A stretch of DNA of 64,000 bases from Micromonospora_G sp044901685 (GTDB lineage: Bacteria; Actinomycetota; Actinomycetes; Mycobacteriales; Micromonosporaceae): positions 558,001 through 622,000 of the forward strand of contig NZ_JBJDPS010000002.1 of assembly GCF_044901685.1 (NCBI RefSeq). The letters run 5' to 3'. Positions 17,054 through 25,152 of the stretch are shown here, in pieces. Each line of letters starts with the position of its first letter. Position 1 is the stretch's first letter. The notes below the pieces were generated by a model. It ran no database searches, was not told the DNA's origin, and saw nothing but the letters and a program-made list of their open reading frames with translations. A program made the translations under genes and the position numbers.

Positions 17054-18393
17054 CCGTCTACCTGACCCGTCGACGCAGCCGGCTGCGGCCCACCCTGCGG
17101 CTGCGGCTGACCCTGCTCAACGGGGTGCTGCTGGTGGGTGCCGGTGCCATCCTGTTGCTGCTGGCCTGGCTGCTGGTCACCGACGCGCTCCGGCCGGCGG
17201 CCGAGCTGCGTCCCGGCACCACCGTAGTGCTGGCCGACAACACCGAGATGGACGCGGCGCAGTGGCAGGAGTGGATGGTCACCCTGGCCAGCCGTGAGCT
17301 GCTCGCCAAGGGTCTGGTCGCCCTGCTGGCGATCAGCGTGGTCGGGGTGGCCGGCGCGTACGCGGTGGCCGGTCGGGCGCTGCGCCCGCTGCACCAGGTC
17401 ACCTCGACCGCCCGGCGGCTCGGCGAGGCCACCCTCGACCAGCGAATCCGTTACTCCGGGGCGGACGACGAGGTGGCCGAGCTGGCCGGCACCTTCGACG
17501 CGATGCTGGACCGGATCGGGGGCGCCTTCGAGGCGCAGAAACGCTTTGTCGCGAACGCCTCGCACGAGCTGCGTACGCCGCTGGCGGTGATGCGTACCGA
17601 GATCGACGTGACGCTGGCCGACCCCGAGGCGGACGTGGCCGAGTTCCGCCGGATGGCGATCGTGGTCCGGGACGCCTCGGAACGGGCGAACGGGCTGGTC
17701 GACTCGTTGCTGGTGCTGGCCCGCAGCGAGGCCCAGTCGGGGCGGCGGCTGAGCCGCAAGGCGCCGACCGACCTGGCCGACGGGGTCGCGGTGGCGCTCT
17801 CCGCCATGCGCGCCGAGGTGGACCGGCTCGGCCTGGACGTCAGTACGTCGCTGGAGCCGGCGCCGGTGGTCGGCGATCCCAGCCTGCTGGAGCGGCTGGC
17901 CGGAAACCTGATCGAGAACGCGGTCCGGTACAACCACCTGCACGGGCGGCTCTGGGTGCGGACCAGCTCCGACCAGCGTCAGGTACGTCTGGTGGTCGGC
18001 AACACCGGCTTCGAGGTGGACCAGGCCGACGTGCCGGGTCTGTTCGAGGCGTTCCGGCGCGGTGGCCGGGAACGGACCGGTGCCCGGGGCTCCGGTCTGG
18101 GGCTCTCGATCGTCTCCGCGGTCTGCGACGCGCACGGTGGGGTGGTGACGGCGGTGGCCCAGGACGGTGGCGGGCTGGAGGTCACCGTGACGTTGCCGGC
18201 CGCCGACGCGACCCCGGTGGTGGCGGCCTCGGCCGTGGTGGTGCCCACCCCGGTCGCCGTACCGGCGGCCCTTGCCGCACCGGCGCCGAGGCCGGCTCCC
18301 GGTCCGGCGGCGATCTCGGCCCCGGCACCGGGCGCGACCTCGTCCCCGGCGGAGGGTGGCGCGGCGGACGTACCGACGCCGCCGGTCCGGTAG
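17050..18393 (+). CDS. sensor histidine kinase
   Basis: This 447-residue kinase partners the response regulator it overlaps. Membrane helix 1 is about 21-43 and helix 2 about 86-107, leaving a small extracytoplasmic loop of about 40 residues. HAMP (about 108-160), HisKA with phospho-acceptor H172 in ANASHELRTPLAV, and an HATPase domain with an N box (NLIENAVRYN) and a G box (GSGLGLSIV) follow. After residue 385 an Ala/Pro/Val-rich tail of about 60 residues has no fold that I recognise. The signal sensed is unknown; the short loop argues for membrane or small-ligand sensing. Confidence 0.93.
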   Translation: MTVYLTRRRSRLRPTLRLRLTLLNGVLLVGAGAILLLLAWLLVTDALRPAAELRPGTTVVLADNTEMDAAQWQEWMVTLASRELLAKGLVALLAISVVGVAGAYAVAGRALRPLHQVTSTARRLGEATLDQRIRYSGADDEVAELAGTFDAMLDRIGGAFEAQKRFVANASHELRTPLAVMRTEIDVTLADPEADVAEFRRMAIVVRDASERANGLVDSLLVLARSEAQSGRRLSRKAPTDLADGVAVALSAMRAEVDRLGLDVSTSLEPAPVVGDPSLLERLAGNLIENAVRYNHLHGRLWVRTSSDQRQVRLVVGNTGFEVDQADVPGLFEAFRRGGRERTGARGSGLGLSIVSAVCDAHGGVVTAVAQDGGGLEVTVTLPAADATPVVAASAVVVPTPVAVPAALAAPAPRPAPGPAAISAPAPGATSSPAEGGAADVPTPPVR

Positions 18394-18472
18394 CGGACGG
18401 GAGCTTGTCCGGCGCCCCGGTCTGTGGGAGGCTCGGGTCCGGTCAGCCAGCGGTGGGAGGGAGGTGCGGTCG

Positions 18473-18517
18473 ATGAGTCAGTCGAACCTTGCCGCGCCCC
18501 GTCCCGGTTCCCGCTGA
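18473..18517 (+). CDS. possible 14-residue leader peptide before the VOC gene
   Basis: An ATG at 18473 follows a strong GGGAGGGAGG ribosome site and opens a 14-codon frame, MSQSNLAAPRPGSR, ending 42 bases before the VOC-protein start. It is too short to judge by composition. It could be a translated leader that affects the downstream gene, or chance. No clear attenuator hairpin follows it. Confidence 0.25.
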   Translation: MSQSNLAAPRPGSR

Positions 18518-18559
18518 CCCGTCCGGTCACGGGGCGCCCCAGCGTCCTGGAGGACATCC

Positions 18560-18943
18560 ATGAGTTCCCGCATCAGGCACATCACCGTCGACTGTGCCGA
18601 CACGTACGCCCTGGCCGGCTTCTGGGCCGAGGTGCTCGGTTACCCGCGCAGCGCCGACGACCACCCTGGTGACCCGGAGGCGATTGCCGAGGCACCCGAC
18701 GGAGCCGGGCCCAGCCTGCTCTTCATCCGGGTGCCGGAGGGCAAGACGGTCAAGAACCGGTTCCACCTCGACCTGCAACCGAGCGACCGCGGCCGGGACG
18801 AGGAGGTGGCCCGGGTCCGCGCGCTCGGCGCCACCCTGGTCGCCGACCACCGCAGGCCGGACGGCACCGGCTGGGTGACCCTCGCCGATCCGGAGGGCAA
18901 CGAGTTCTGCGTCGAGCGCAGCGCGGCCGAACGCGCCGGCTGA
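18560..18943 (+). CDS. VOC-superfamily (glyoxalase-like) protein
   Basis: This 127-residue protein has the paired beta-alpha-beta-beta-beta fold of the vicinal oxygen chelate family: IRHITVDCADTYALAGFW with A-x-FWAEVLGY at the N-terminus, a central FHLDLQP and the terminal LADPEGNEFCVE motif, which usually supplies a metal ligand or substrate contact. Members range from glyoxalases and dioxygenases to resistance and carrier proteins, so the substrate is open. The ATG at 18560 has GGAGG at good spacing. A 40-base perfect palindrome follows the stop and separates it from the convergent fad genes. Confidence 0.85.
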   Translation: MSSRIRHITVDCADTYALAGFWAEVLGYPRSADDHPGDPEAIAEAPDGAGPSLLFIRVPEGKTVKNRFHLDLQPSDRGRDEEVARVRALGATLVADHRRPDGTGWVTLADPEGNEFCVERSAAERAG

Positions 18944-18960
18944 CGTCGTTCGGTACGGAA

Positions 18961-19000
18961 CGGGGGCCGCTCACCGCGTGCACGCGGTGAGCGGCCCCCG
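18961..19000. terminator. 40-base perfect palindrome, bidirectional terminator
   Basis: CGGGGGCCGCTCACCGCGTG is followed directly by its exact reverse complement, giving a 20-base-pair arm with no unpaired spacer. It lies 17 bases past the VOC stop and 16 bases past the convergent fadB stop. Position and symmetry fit an intrinsic terminator for both genes. Confidence 0.8.
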
Positions 19001-19016
19001 CTGTGGTGCGACCGGG

Positions 19017-21086
19017 TCAGGCCGGCAGGCTGGCCACGCCGTACGGCAGGAAGCGCTGGCCGGTGACCCGTTCCGAGGTGCCGGTCCGGTCCAGGTACGG
19101 CGTGATCCCGCCCAGGTGGAACGGCCAGCCGGCGCCCAGGATCAGGCACAGGTCGATCTCCGGCGCCCCGGCGACCACGCCCTCGTCGAGCATCAGCCGG
19201 ATCTCGCCGGCCAGTGCGTCGAGGGCGCGCTGGCGTACCCGCTCGGCGTCCAGCGGCTGGTCACCCACCTGGAGCAGGGTGACCACCTCGGGGTTCACGG
19301 CGCCGTCCACCAGCAGCGGCAGACCGGAGTCGGCGATCCGGCGCAGGTTCTCGCTCGACGCGTACCGGTCCGGGAACGCCGCGTGCAGCGTCGCCCCGGT
19401 GTGGTACGCGACCGCCGGCCCGACGAGCTGGGTCAGCGCCAGCGGGCGCATCGGCAGTCCCAGCGGGTCCAGGGCGCTGTCCGCCACCTCCAGCGGCGTA
19501 CCGGCGTCGACCGCGGCGAAGATCTCCCCGAGGAACCGGGTGAGCAGCCGGTTGACCACGAACGCCGGCGCGTCCGAGACCAGTACGCAGGACTTGCGCA
19601 GCTCCTTGCCGACGGCGAACGCGGTGGCCAGGGTGGCGTCGTCGGTCCGCTCGCCCCGGACGATCTCCAGCAGGGGGAGCACCGCGACCGGGTTGAAGAA
19701 GTGGAAGCCGACCACCCGCTCGGGATGTTCCAGGTCGGCCGCCATGGCGGTGATGGAGAGCGACGAGGTGTTGGTGGCGAGCACCGCCTCCGGTGCGACG
19801 ATCTTCTCCAGCTCCGCCCAGACCTGCTTCTTCACCCCCAGGTCCTCGAAGACGGCCTCGATGACGAAGTCGGCGTCGGCGAAGACGGACTTGTCCACCG
19901 AGCCGGTGACCAGGCCGCGCAGCTTGGCCGCCGTACCCGGGTCGAGCCGGCCCTTGCCGACCAGCTTCTCGATCTCGCCGTGGACGTACGACACGCCCTG
20001 GTCGACCCGGGTCTGGTCGAGGTCGGTGAGCACCACCGGCACCTGCAACCGCCGGGCGAACAGCAGGGCGAGCTGCGAGGCCATCAGCCCGGCACCGACC
20101 ACGCCGACCTTGGTGACCGGCCGGGCCAGGGCGGCCTCGGGCGCCCCGACCGGCTTGCGGGCCCGGCGCTGGACCAGGTCGAAGGCGTACAGGCCGCTGC
20201 GCAGCTCCTCGCTGAGCACCAGGTCGGCCAGGGCCTCGTCCTCGGCCGCCGTGCCGACCTCGAACGGCGCGTCCTTGGCCAGCCCGAGCAGTTCCAGCGC
20301 CCGGTACGCGGCCGGCACCGCGCCGTGCAGCCGCTCGTCCAGCGTCTGCCTGGCGAAGAACATCACCCCGTCCCACATGTCCCGGTCGATCTCCGGCCGG
20401 CTCACCGTGACCGTGCCCCGGACCACGTCGGCGGCCCACTCCAGCGAGCGCTCCAGGAAGTCGGCCGGTTCGAGCAGCACGTCGGCGATGCCCATCTCGG
20501 CCGCCTGCTTCGGCTTGAGCATCCGGTTCTGGGTGAGCGGGTTCTGGATGACCACCTGGGTGGCCATCGGGATGCCGATCAGGTTCGGCAGCAGTTGGGT
20601 GCCGCCCCAGCCGGGGACCAGGCCCAGCGACACCTCGGGCAGCGCCAGCGCCGCCGCGCCGCCGGAGAGCGTCCGGTAGTGGCAGTGCAGGGCGAGTTCC
20701 AGCCCGCCGCCCAGTGCCGCGCCGTTGACGAAGGCGAAGGTCGGCACCGCGCTGTCGCGCAGCCGGGCGAAGACCCGGTGACCGAGGCGGCCCAGTTCGA
20801 GCGCCTGCTCCCGGTCGGTGACCAGCGGGATGCCGGTCACGTCGGCGCCGACGCAGAAGATGTACGGCTTACCGGTCACCGCGACCAGCGCGGGCTCGGC
20901 CGCGAGCGCGGCGGTGATCGCCTCGTCCAGGCTGGCCAGTCCGGCCGGGCCGAGGCTGTTCGGCTTCTTGTGGTCGAAGCCGTTGTCCAGGGTGATCAGC
21001 GCGGCCGGGCGGTCCAGCCCGGGTACGTCGACCAGTCGCAGCAACGCCCTGGTGACGACCTCGTTCGGGTTCTGCGCGGTGGTCAC
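19017..21086 (-). CDS. fadB: multifunctional fatty-acid oxidation protein (enoyl-CoA hydratase / 3-hydroxyacyl-CoA dehydrogenase)
   Basis: This 689-residue protein hydrates enoyl-CoA and oxidises 3-hydroxyacyl-CoA with NAD in beta-oxidation. The hydratase domain (about 1-280) shows the oxyanion-hole segments ITLDNG, VTGKPYIFCVGADV and FVNGAALGGGLELAL. The dehydrogenase domain (from about 300) has the NAD loop VGVVGAGLMASQLALL, the segment ATNTSSLSI and the catalytic His in VVGFHFFNPV. The GTG at 21086 overlaps the upstream thiolase stop by GTGA, so the two are coupled as in other actinomycete fadAB operons. Length is a little under the 715-730 of E. coli FadB. Confidence 0.95.
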   Translation of the reverse strand: MTTAQNPNEVVTRALLRLVDVPGLDRPAALITLDNGFDHKKPNSLGPAGLASLDEAITAALAAEPALVAVTGKPYIFCVGADVTGIPLVTDREQALELGRLGHRVFARLRDSAVPTFAFVNGAALGGGLELALHCHYRTLSGGAAALALPEVSLGLVPGWGGTQLLPNLIGIPMATQVVIQNPLTQNRMLKPKQAAEMGIADVLLEPADFLERSLEWAADVVRGTVTVSRPEIDRDMWDGVMFFARQTLDERLHGAVPAAYRALELLGLAKDAPFEVGTAAEDEALADLVLSEELRSGLYAFDLVQRRARKPVGAPEAALARPVTKVGVVGAGLMASQLALLFARRLQVPVVLTDLDQTRVDQGVSYVHGEIEKLVGKGRLDPGTAAKLRGLVTGSVDKSVFADADFVIEAVFEDLGVKKQVWAELEKIVAPEAVLATNTSSLSITAMAADLEHPERVVGFHFFNPVAVLPLLEIVRGERTDDATLATAFAVGKELRKSCVLVSDAPAFVVNRLLTRFLGEIFAAVDAGTPLEVADSALDPLGLPMRPLALTQLVGPAVAYHTGATLHAAFPDRYASSENLRRIADSGLPLLVDGAVNPEVVTLLQVGDQPLDAERVRQRALDALAGEIRLMLDEGVVAGAPEIDLCLILGAGWPFHLGGITPYLDRTGTSERVTGQRFLPYGVASLPA

Positions 21087-22282
21087 GATGCCGTCACACC
21101 CTTCCAGTGCGGGTTCTCCCAGATGACCGTGCCGCCCATGCCGATGCCGATGCACATGGCGGTGATGCCGTACCGCACCTCGGGCTGTTCGGCGAACTGC
21201 CGGGCGAGCTGGGTCATCAGTCGTACGCCGGAGGAGGCGAGCGGGTGCCCGATGGCGATCGCCCCGCCCCACCGGTTGACCCGGGGGTCGTCGTCGGCGA
21301 TGCCGAAATGGTCCAGGAAGGTGAGGACCTGCACCGCGAACGCCTCGTTCAGCTCGAACAGGCCGATGTCGTCGATGCTCAGCCCGGCGATCCGCAGGGC
21401 CTTCTCGGTGGAGGGGATCGGGCCGATCCCCATCACCTCCGGCTCGACCCCGACAAAGCCGTACGACACCAGGCGCATGCCGATCGGCAGGCCCAGTTCA
21501 CGGGCGACCTCCTCGGCCGCGAGCAGGCTGGCGGTGGCGCCGTCGTTCAGCCCGGCGGCGTTTCCGGCGGTGACCCTGCCGTGCGGGCGGAACGGGGTCT
21601 TCAGGCCGGCGAGCTTCTCCATCGAGGTGTCGCGCGGGGCCTCGTCCACGGTGGCCAGTCCCCAGCCGGTCTCGGGGTCACGGATCGCGACGGTCACCAG
21701 GTCGTCCTGGAGCTTGCCGTTGGCGTACGCCTTGGCGGTCTTCTGCTGCGACGCGAGCGCGAAGGCGTCCGAGCGCTCCTTGGTGACCTGCGGGACCCGG
21801 TCGTGCAGGTTCTCTGCGGTCGAGCCCATGACCAGCGCGGACGGGTCGACCAGCTTCTCGGCCAGGATGCGCGGGTTGGGATCCACCCCCTCGCCCATCG
21901 GGTGCCGGCCCATGTGCTCGACGCCGCCGGCGATCGCGACGTCGTACGCGCCCATGGCGATGCCACCGGCCACGGTGGTCACCGCGGTCATCGCGCCGGC
22001 GCACATCCGGTCGATCGCGTAGCCGGGCACGGTCTTCGGCAGGCCGGCGAGGAGCGCGGCGGTCCGGCCGATGGTCAGGCCCTGGTCGCCGATCTGGGTG
22101 GTGGCCGCGATCGCCACCTCGTCCACCCGCTCCGGCGGCAGTTGGGGGTTTCGCCGCAGCAGTTCGCGGATGCAACGGATCACCAGGTCGTCGGCGCGGG
22201 TGTTGGCGTACATCCCACCCGCCTTGCCGAACGGGGTGCGGACGCCGTCGACGAAGACGACGTCCCGGACTTCACGGGGCAC
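21083..22282 (-). CDS. fadA: acetyl-CoA C-acyltransferase (thiolase)
   Basis: This 399-residue thiolase cleaves 3-ketoacyl-CoA to acetyl-CoA and a shortened acyl-CoA. The nucleophile C94 lies in DRMCAGAMTAV; GGVEHMGRHPMG, the His in AIAIGHPLASSG and the second catalytic Cys in ITAMCIGIGMGG are all present. The GTG at 22282 has AGGAGG at a 5-base spacing. It is the first gene of the fadA-fadB pair. I see no TetR-type regulator next to it. Confidence 0.95.
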   Translation of the reverse strand: MPREVRDVVFVDGVRTPFGKAGGMYANTRADDLVIRCIRELLRRNPQLPPERVDEVAIAATTQIGDQGLTIGRTAALLAGLPKTVPGYAIDRMCAGAMTAVTTVAGGIAMGAYDVAIAGGVEHMGRHPMGEGVDPNPRILAEKLVDPSALVMGSTAENLHDRVPQVTKERSDAFALASQQKTAKAYANGKLQDDLVTVAIRDPETGWGLATVDEAPRDTSMEKLAGLKTPFRPHGRVTAGNAAGLNDGATASLLAAEEVARELGLPIGMRLVSYGFVGVEPEVMGIGPIPSTEKALRIAGLSIDDIGLFELNEAFAVQVLTFLDHFGIADDDPRVNRWGGAIAIGHPLASSGVRLMTQLARQFAEQPEVRYGITAMCIGIGMGGTVIWENPHWKGVTAS

Positions 22283-22398
22283 AAGAGCCTCCTTGCCGGC
22301 GGGGCGTGTACCTCGGATGCTACTCGCCGGTAACTATGGCTGTCAGCGCCCGATCTGTGGTCCAGGCCACACCGATTCTCGTCCACCGTGGGCGTTTC

Positions 22399-22468
22399 GC
22401 CGGCACCGCCGACCGGCTCGGCTTTCGTCCGCCCGTGGGGCACCGCCGGCACCGCCGACCGGCTCGGC
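22399..22468. repeat. two-copy 24-base direct repeat upstream of galE
   Basis: GCCGGCACCGCCGACCGGCT followed by CGGC occurs at 22399-22422 and 22445-22468, a 46-base period, in the 240-base gap between the divergent fadA and galE genes. It may be a duplicated regulatory segment. I see nothing else in this gap apart from a TAGGTT hexamer at about 22486. Confidence 0.65.
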
Positions 22469-22524
22469 GCCGGCGTCGTTCCGGTAGGTTGATCGGGACC
22501 AGGTGAGGCGACACGGAGGCGGCG

Positions 22525-23544
22525 TTGAAGGTACTGGTAGCGGGTGGTGCGGGCTTCATCGGCAGCACTGTGGTCTCGGCCTGCCTGGACGACGGGCTGG
22601 AACCGGTTGTCCTGGACAACCTCAACACCGGTCGGGTGGAGTTCACCCGGGACCGGATCTTCTACCGGGGCGACATCGCCGACGGCGCGCTGATCGACCG
22701 GATCTTCGCCGAACACCCGGACATCACCGCCGTGGTGCACGCGGCGGCCCTGATCGTCGTTCCCGAGTCGGTCGCTCAACCGCTGCGCTACTACCGGGAG
22801 AACGTGGCGAAGTCGGTCGACTTCCTCGACCACCTGCTGCGCAACGGCTGCGAACGGATCCTGTTCAGCTCCTCGGCCTCGATCTACCGGCCGGGCGAGG
22901 ACTTCTCCGTCGACGAGAACTCCGCACTGGAGCCGACCAGCCCGTACGCCCGGACCAAGGCGATGCTGGAGTCGATCCTCGCCGACACCGCCGCCTCGTC
23001 GCCGCTGCGGGCACTGTCACTGCGCTACTTCAACCCGGTCGGCGCGGACCCGATGATGCGTACGGGGCTGCAACTGCGCCGCCCCAGCCACGCGCTCGGC
23101 AAGATGATCAGCGCGGCCGAGAACGACGACGAGTTCCTGATCACCGGCGTCGACTGGCCGACCCGGGACGGTTCCGGCATCCGCGACTACATCCACGTCT
23201 GGGACCTGGCCCGCGCCCACGTACAGGCGCTGCGCCGGTTCGACGACATCCTGCCGGTCGGAGCCGAGCACTCGCACGAGGTGATCAACCTCGGCACCGG
23301 CAACGGGACCACCGTCCGGGAGTTTGTCGCCGCCTTCGACGCGGTCAGCGACCGTCCACTGCGGGTACGCGAGACCGGGCCCCGCCCCGGTGACTCGGCC
23401 GGCTCCTACACCCGTACCGGCCGGTCGCGGCAGTTGCTCGACTGGAAGCCGGAGCTGACCCTCCAGGACGGCATCCGGCACTCGTTGCAGTGGGCCGCCA
23501 AGCGGGACAGCGTACTGCCCCCCGCCACCCCGACCCCCTCCTGA
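22525..23544 (+). CDS. galE: UDP-glucose 4-epimerase
   Basis: This 339-residue extended short-chain dehydrogenase would interconvert UDP-glucose and UDP-galactose for cell-surface sugars. The NAD motif GGAGFIGS is at residues 7-14; SSSASIY and the YxxxK pair in SPYARTKAML supply the catalytic Ser, Tyr and Lys, and RYFNPVGAD and GDGSGIRDYIHVWDLA-type segments follow the GalE pattern. The start is a TTG with GGAGG upstream. It ends at the second copy of the long palindrome. Specificity could extend to related UDP-sugars. Confidence 0.9.
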   Translation: MKVLVAGGAGFIGSTVVSACLDDGLEPVVLDNLNTGRVEFTRDRIFYRGDIADGALIDRIFAEHPDITAVVHAAALIVVPESVAQPLRYYRENVAKSVDFLDHLLRNGCERILFSSSASIYRPGEDFSVDENSALEPTSPYARTKAMLESILADTAASSPLRALSLRYFNPVGADPMMRTGLQLRRPSHALGKMISAAENDDEFLITGVDWPTRDGSGIRDYIHVWDLARAHVQALRRFDDILPVGAEHSHEVINLGTGNGTTVREFVAAFDAVSDRPLRVRETGPRPGDSAGSYTRTGRSRQLLDWKPELTLQDGIRHSLQWAAKRDSVLPPATPTPS

Positions 23545-23557
23545 GCCGCCCAGCAGG

Positions 23558-23610
23558 GTAAGGAAGGGCCCCTTGTTAACGCTATGCGTTAACAAGGGGC
23601 CCTTCCTTAC
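23558..23610. repeat. long palindromic repeat, copy 2, perfect 25-base arms
   Basis: The 53-base element is fully self-complementary apart from a 3-base centre (TAT): outer arm GTAAGGAAGGGCCCCTT, inner arm GTTAACGC, then the mirror image. It lies 14 bases past the galE stop and ends one base before the stop of the convergent RNase D gene. It shares its 17-base outer arms with the element at 12641-12694 but has a different centre. Confidence 0.85.
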
Positions 23611-23611
23611 C

Positions 23612-24931
23612 TCACAGCGGTTCGGGGAGGGCGCGGGTGAGGTCGGCACCGATCAGCTCGACCTGCCAGTTGCGGGCGCCGTAGCCGCGCAGCGTCTCGA
23701 CCACCGTGGCCTCGGAGATCTCGTCGGGCGGGGTCCAGGCCAGCCGCCGGACCGAGTCCGGCGTGATCAGGTTCTCCGGCGGCAGGTTGTGCTCGCCCGC
23801 GATCCTGGTCACCACCTCGCGGCAGCGGGCCAGCCGGGCCGCCGCCGTCGGGTCCCGTTCGGCCCACCGGTGCGGCGGGGGCGGCCCGTCGACCGGTGCG
23901 CTCACCGGCAACGCGTCGTCGGGCAACGCCCTCGCCTCGGAGAGCGCCTCCAGCCAGGTCCGGGCGAGTCGGCGTACCGAACGCCCGCCGAAGCCCGGCA
24001 GCATCAACAGCGTCCGCTCGTCCTTCGGGTCCATCTCCGCCGCCGCGATGATCGCGGCGTCCGGCAACACCCGGCCCGGGGCGGAGTCGCGCCGGGCCGC
24101 GATCGCGTCCCGGGCGTACCACATCGACCGGACCCGGGCCTGGGCACGCGCCCCCCGGACCCGGTGGATGCCGGAGGTACGCCGCCACGGGTCGGGGCGC
24201 TGCCGCAGCGGCTGCGTCCCCCAGAGCACCAGGGCGGCGAACTCCTCGGCGGCCCAGTCGGACTTGCCCTGCCGGTCCAGTTCGGCGGCGAGCGCGTCGC
24301 GCAGGTCGGTGAGGAGTTCCACGTCGAGCGCGGCGTAGGTCAGCCAGGACTCGGGCAGCGGCCGGCTGGACCAGTCCGCGGCGGAGTGGTGCTTCTCCAG
24401 CGTGAAGCCGAGTAGCTGTTCGGTCAGCGCGGCCAGGCCGACCCGTTCGAACCCGGCCAGCCGGGCGGCCAGTTCGGTGTCGAAGAGCCGGCGTGGGCGC
24501 AGTCCGAGATCGGCCAGGCAGGCGAGGTCCTGGCTGGCCGCGTGCAGCACCCATTCGGTGTCGGCGAGCGCCTCGTCGAGACCGTGCAGGTCACCGAGGG
24601 GGAGCGGGTCGATCAGTACGGTGCCAGCGCCGGCCCGGCGCAACTGCACCAGGTAGGCGCGCTGGCTGTAGCGGTAGCCGGAGGCGCGTTCGGCGTCCAC
24701 GGCGACCGGGCCGGTGCCGGCGGCGAAGCGGGCGACGACATCGGCGAGGGCGGCAGGGGTTGCCACCGGCTCCGGTGTGCCGTCACGAGGGGCGAGGAGC
24801 GGAACGGGCCCGCCAGGCGTTGGGTCGGGCCCCACGGTCTCGGGATCCGGCGCGAGCGCCGGCAGGCTGTGCGGCTCGTTCCCTGCTTGGCTTTGCGCGG
24901 CCCGACGGCGCAGGGGTGGTTCGTCGGTCAC
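23612..24931 (-). CDS. rnd: ribonuclease D-like 3'-5' exonuclease with HRDC domain
   Basis: This 439-residue protein has a DEDDy exonuclease domain: the D and E of VDAERASGYRY, the D of HAASQDLACL and the Y-x3-D of YAALDVELL bind two metals and trim the 3' ends of structured RNAs. A central HRDC domain (about 235-315) and a C-terminal Micromonospora/Streptomyces-type extension follow. The first 60 residues are proline-rich and likely disordered. The GTG start lies 6 bases after a TAGGGT -10 box and looks leaderless. Near neighbours DUF3000 and hemE match a conserved actinomycete gene order. Confidence 0.9.
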   Translation of the reverse strand: MTDEPPLRRRAAQSQAGNEPHSLPALAPDPETVGPDPTPGGPVPLLAPRDGTPEPVATPAALADVVARFAAGTGPVAVDAERASGYRYSQRAYLVQLRRAGAGTVLIDPLPLGDLHGLDEALADTEWVLHAASQDLACLADLGLRPRRLFDTELAARLAGFERVGLAALTEQLLGFTLEKHHSAADWSSRPLPESWLTYAALDVELLTDLRDALAAELDRQGKSDWAAEEFAALVLWGTQPLRQRPDPWRRTSGIHRVRGARAQARVRSMWYARDAIAARRDSAPGRVLPDAAIIAAAEMDPKDERTLLMLPGFGGRSVRRLARTWLEALSEARALPDDALPVSAPVDGPPPPHRWAERDPTAAARLARCREVVTRIAGEHNLPPENLITPDSVRRLAWTPPDEISEATVVETLRGYGARNWQVELIGADLTRALPEPL

Positions 24932-24937
24932 CTGACA

Positions 24938-24943
24938 ACCCTA
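24938..24943 (-). promoter_or_regulatory. -10 element (TAGGGT) for the RNase D gene, leaderless
   Basis: On the minus strand TAGGGT ends 6 bases before the GTG at 24931, the spacing expected when transcription starts on the start codon itself. No ribosome site is present. Confidence 0.5.
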
Positions 24944-25152
24944 GTGGTCACTCGCATCCGCCATACGCAGCCGGGCCGGCGCGGCGCTTTGTCCAGCCGG
25001 TCGGTGCGTACATCTGTCGGATTGGACGAGTCAGACATCGGGGAAGACAAAGCTCAGCACGGCCGGTACGGTCCCTCCTTGCCGCAGATCCCCGGGCAGG
25101 TTTGCCCGATGCTGCGACTCTGGCATGAACGTCTACGGGAGGACGTCGATTC

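Noticed and set aside
18978..22022. 1014-codon frame opposite fadA-fadB
   Set aside because: Low-complexity Arg/Gln/His/Val sequence, no motif, no ribosome site; fadA-fadB is certain.
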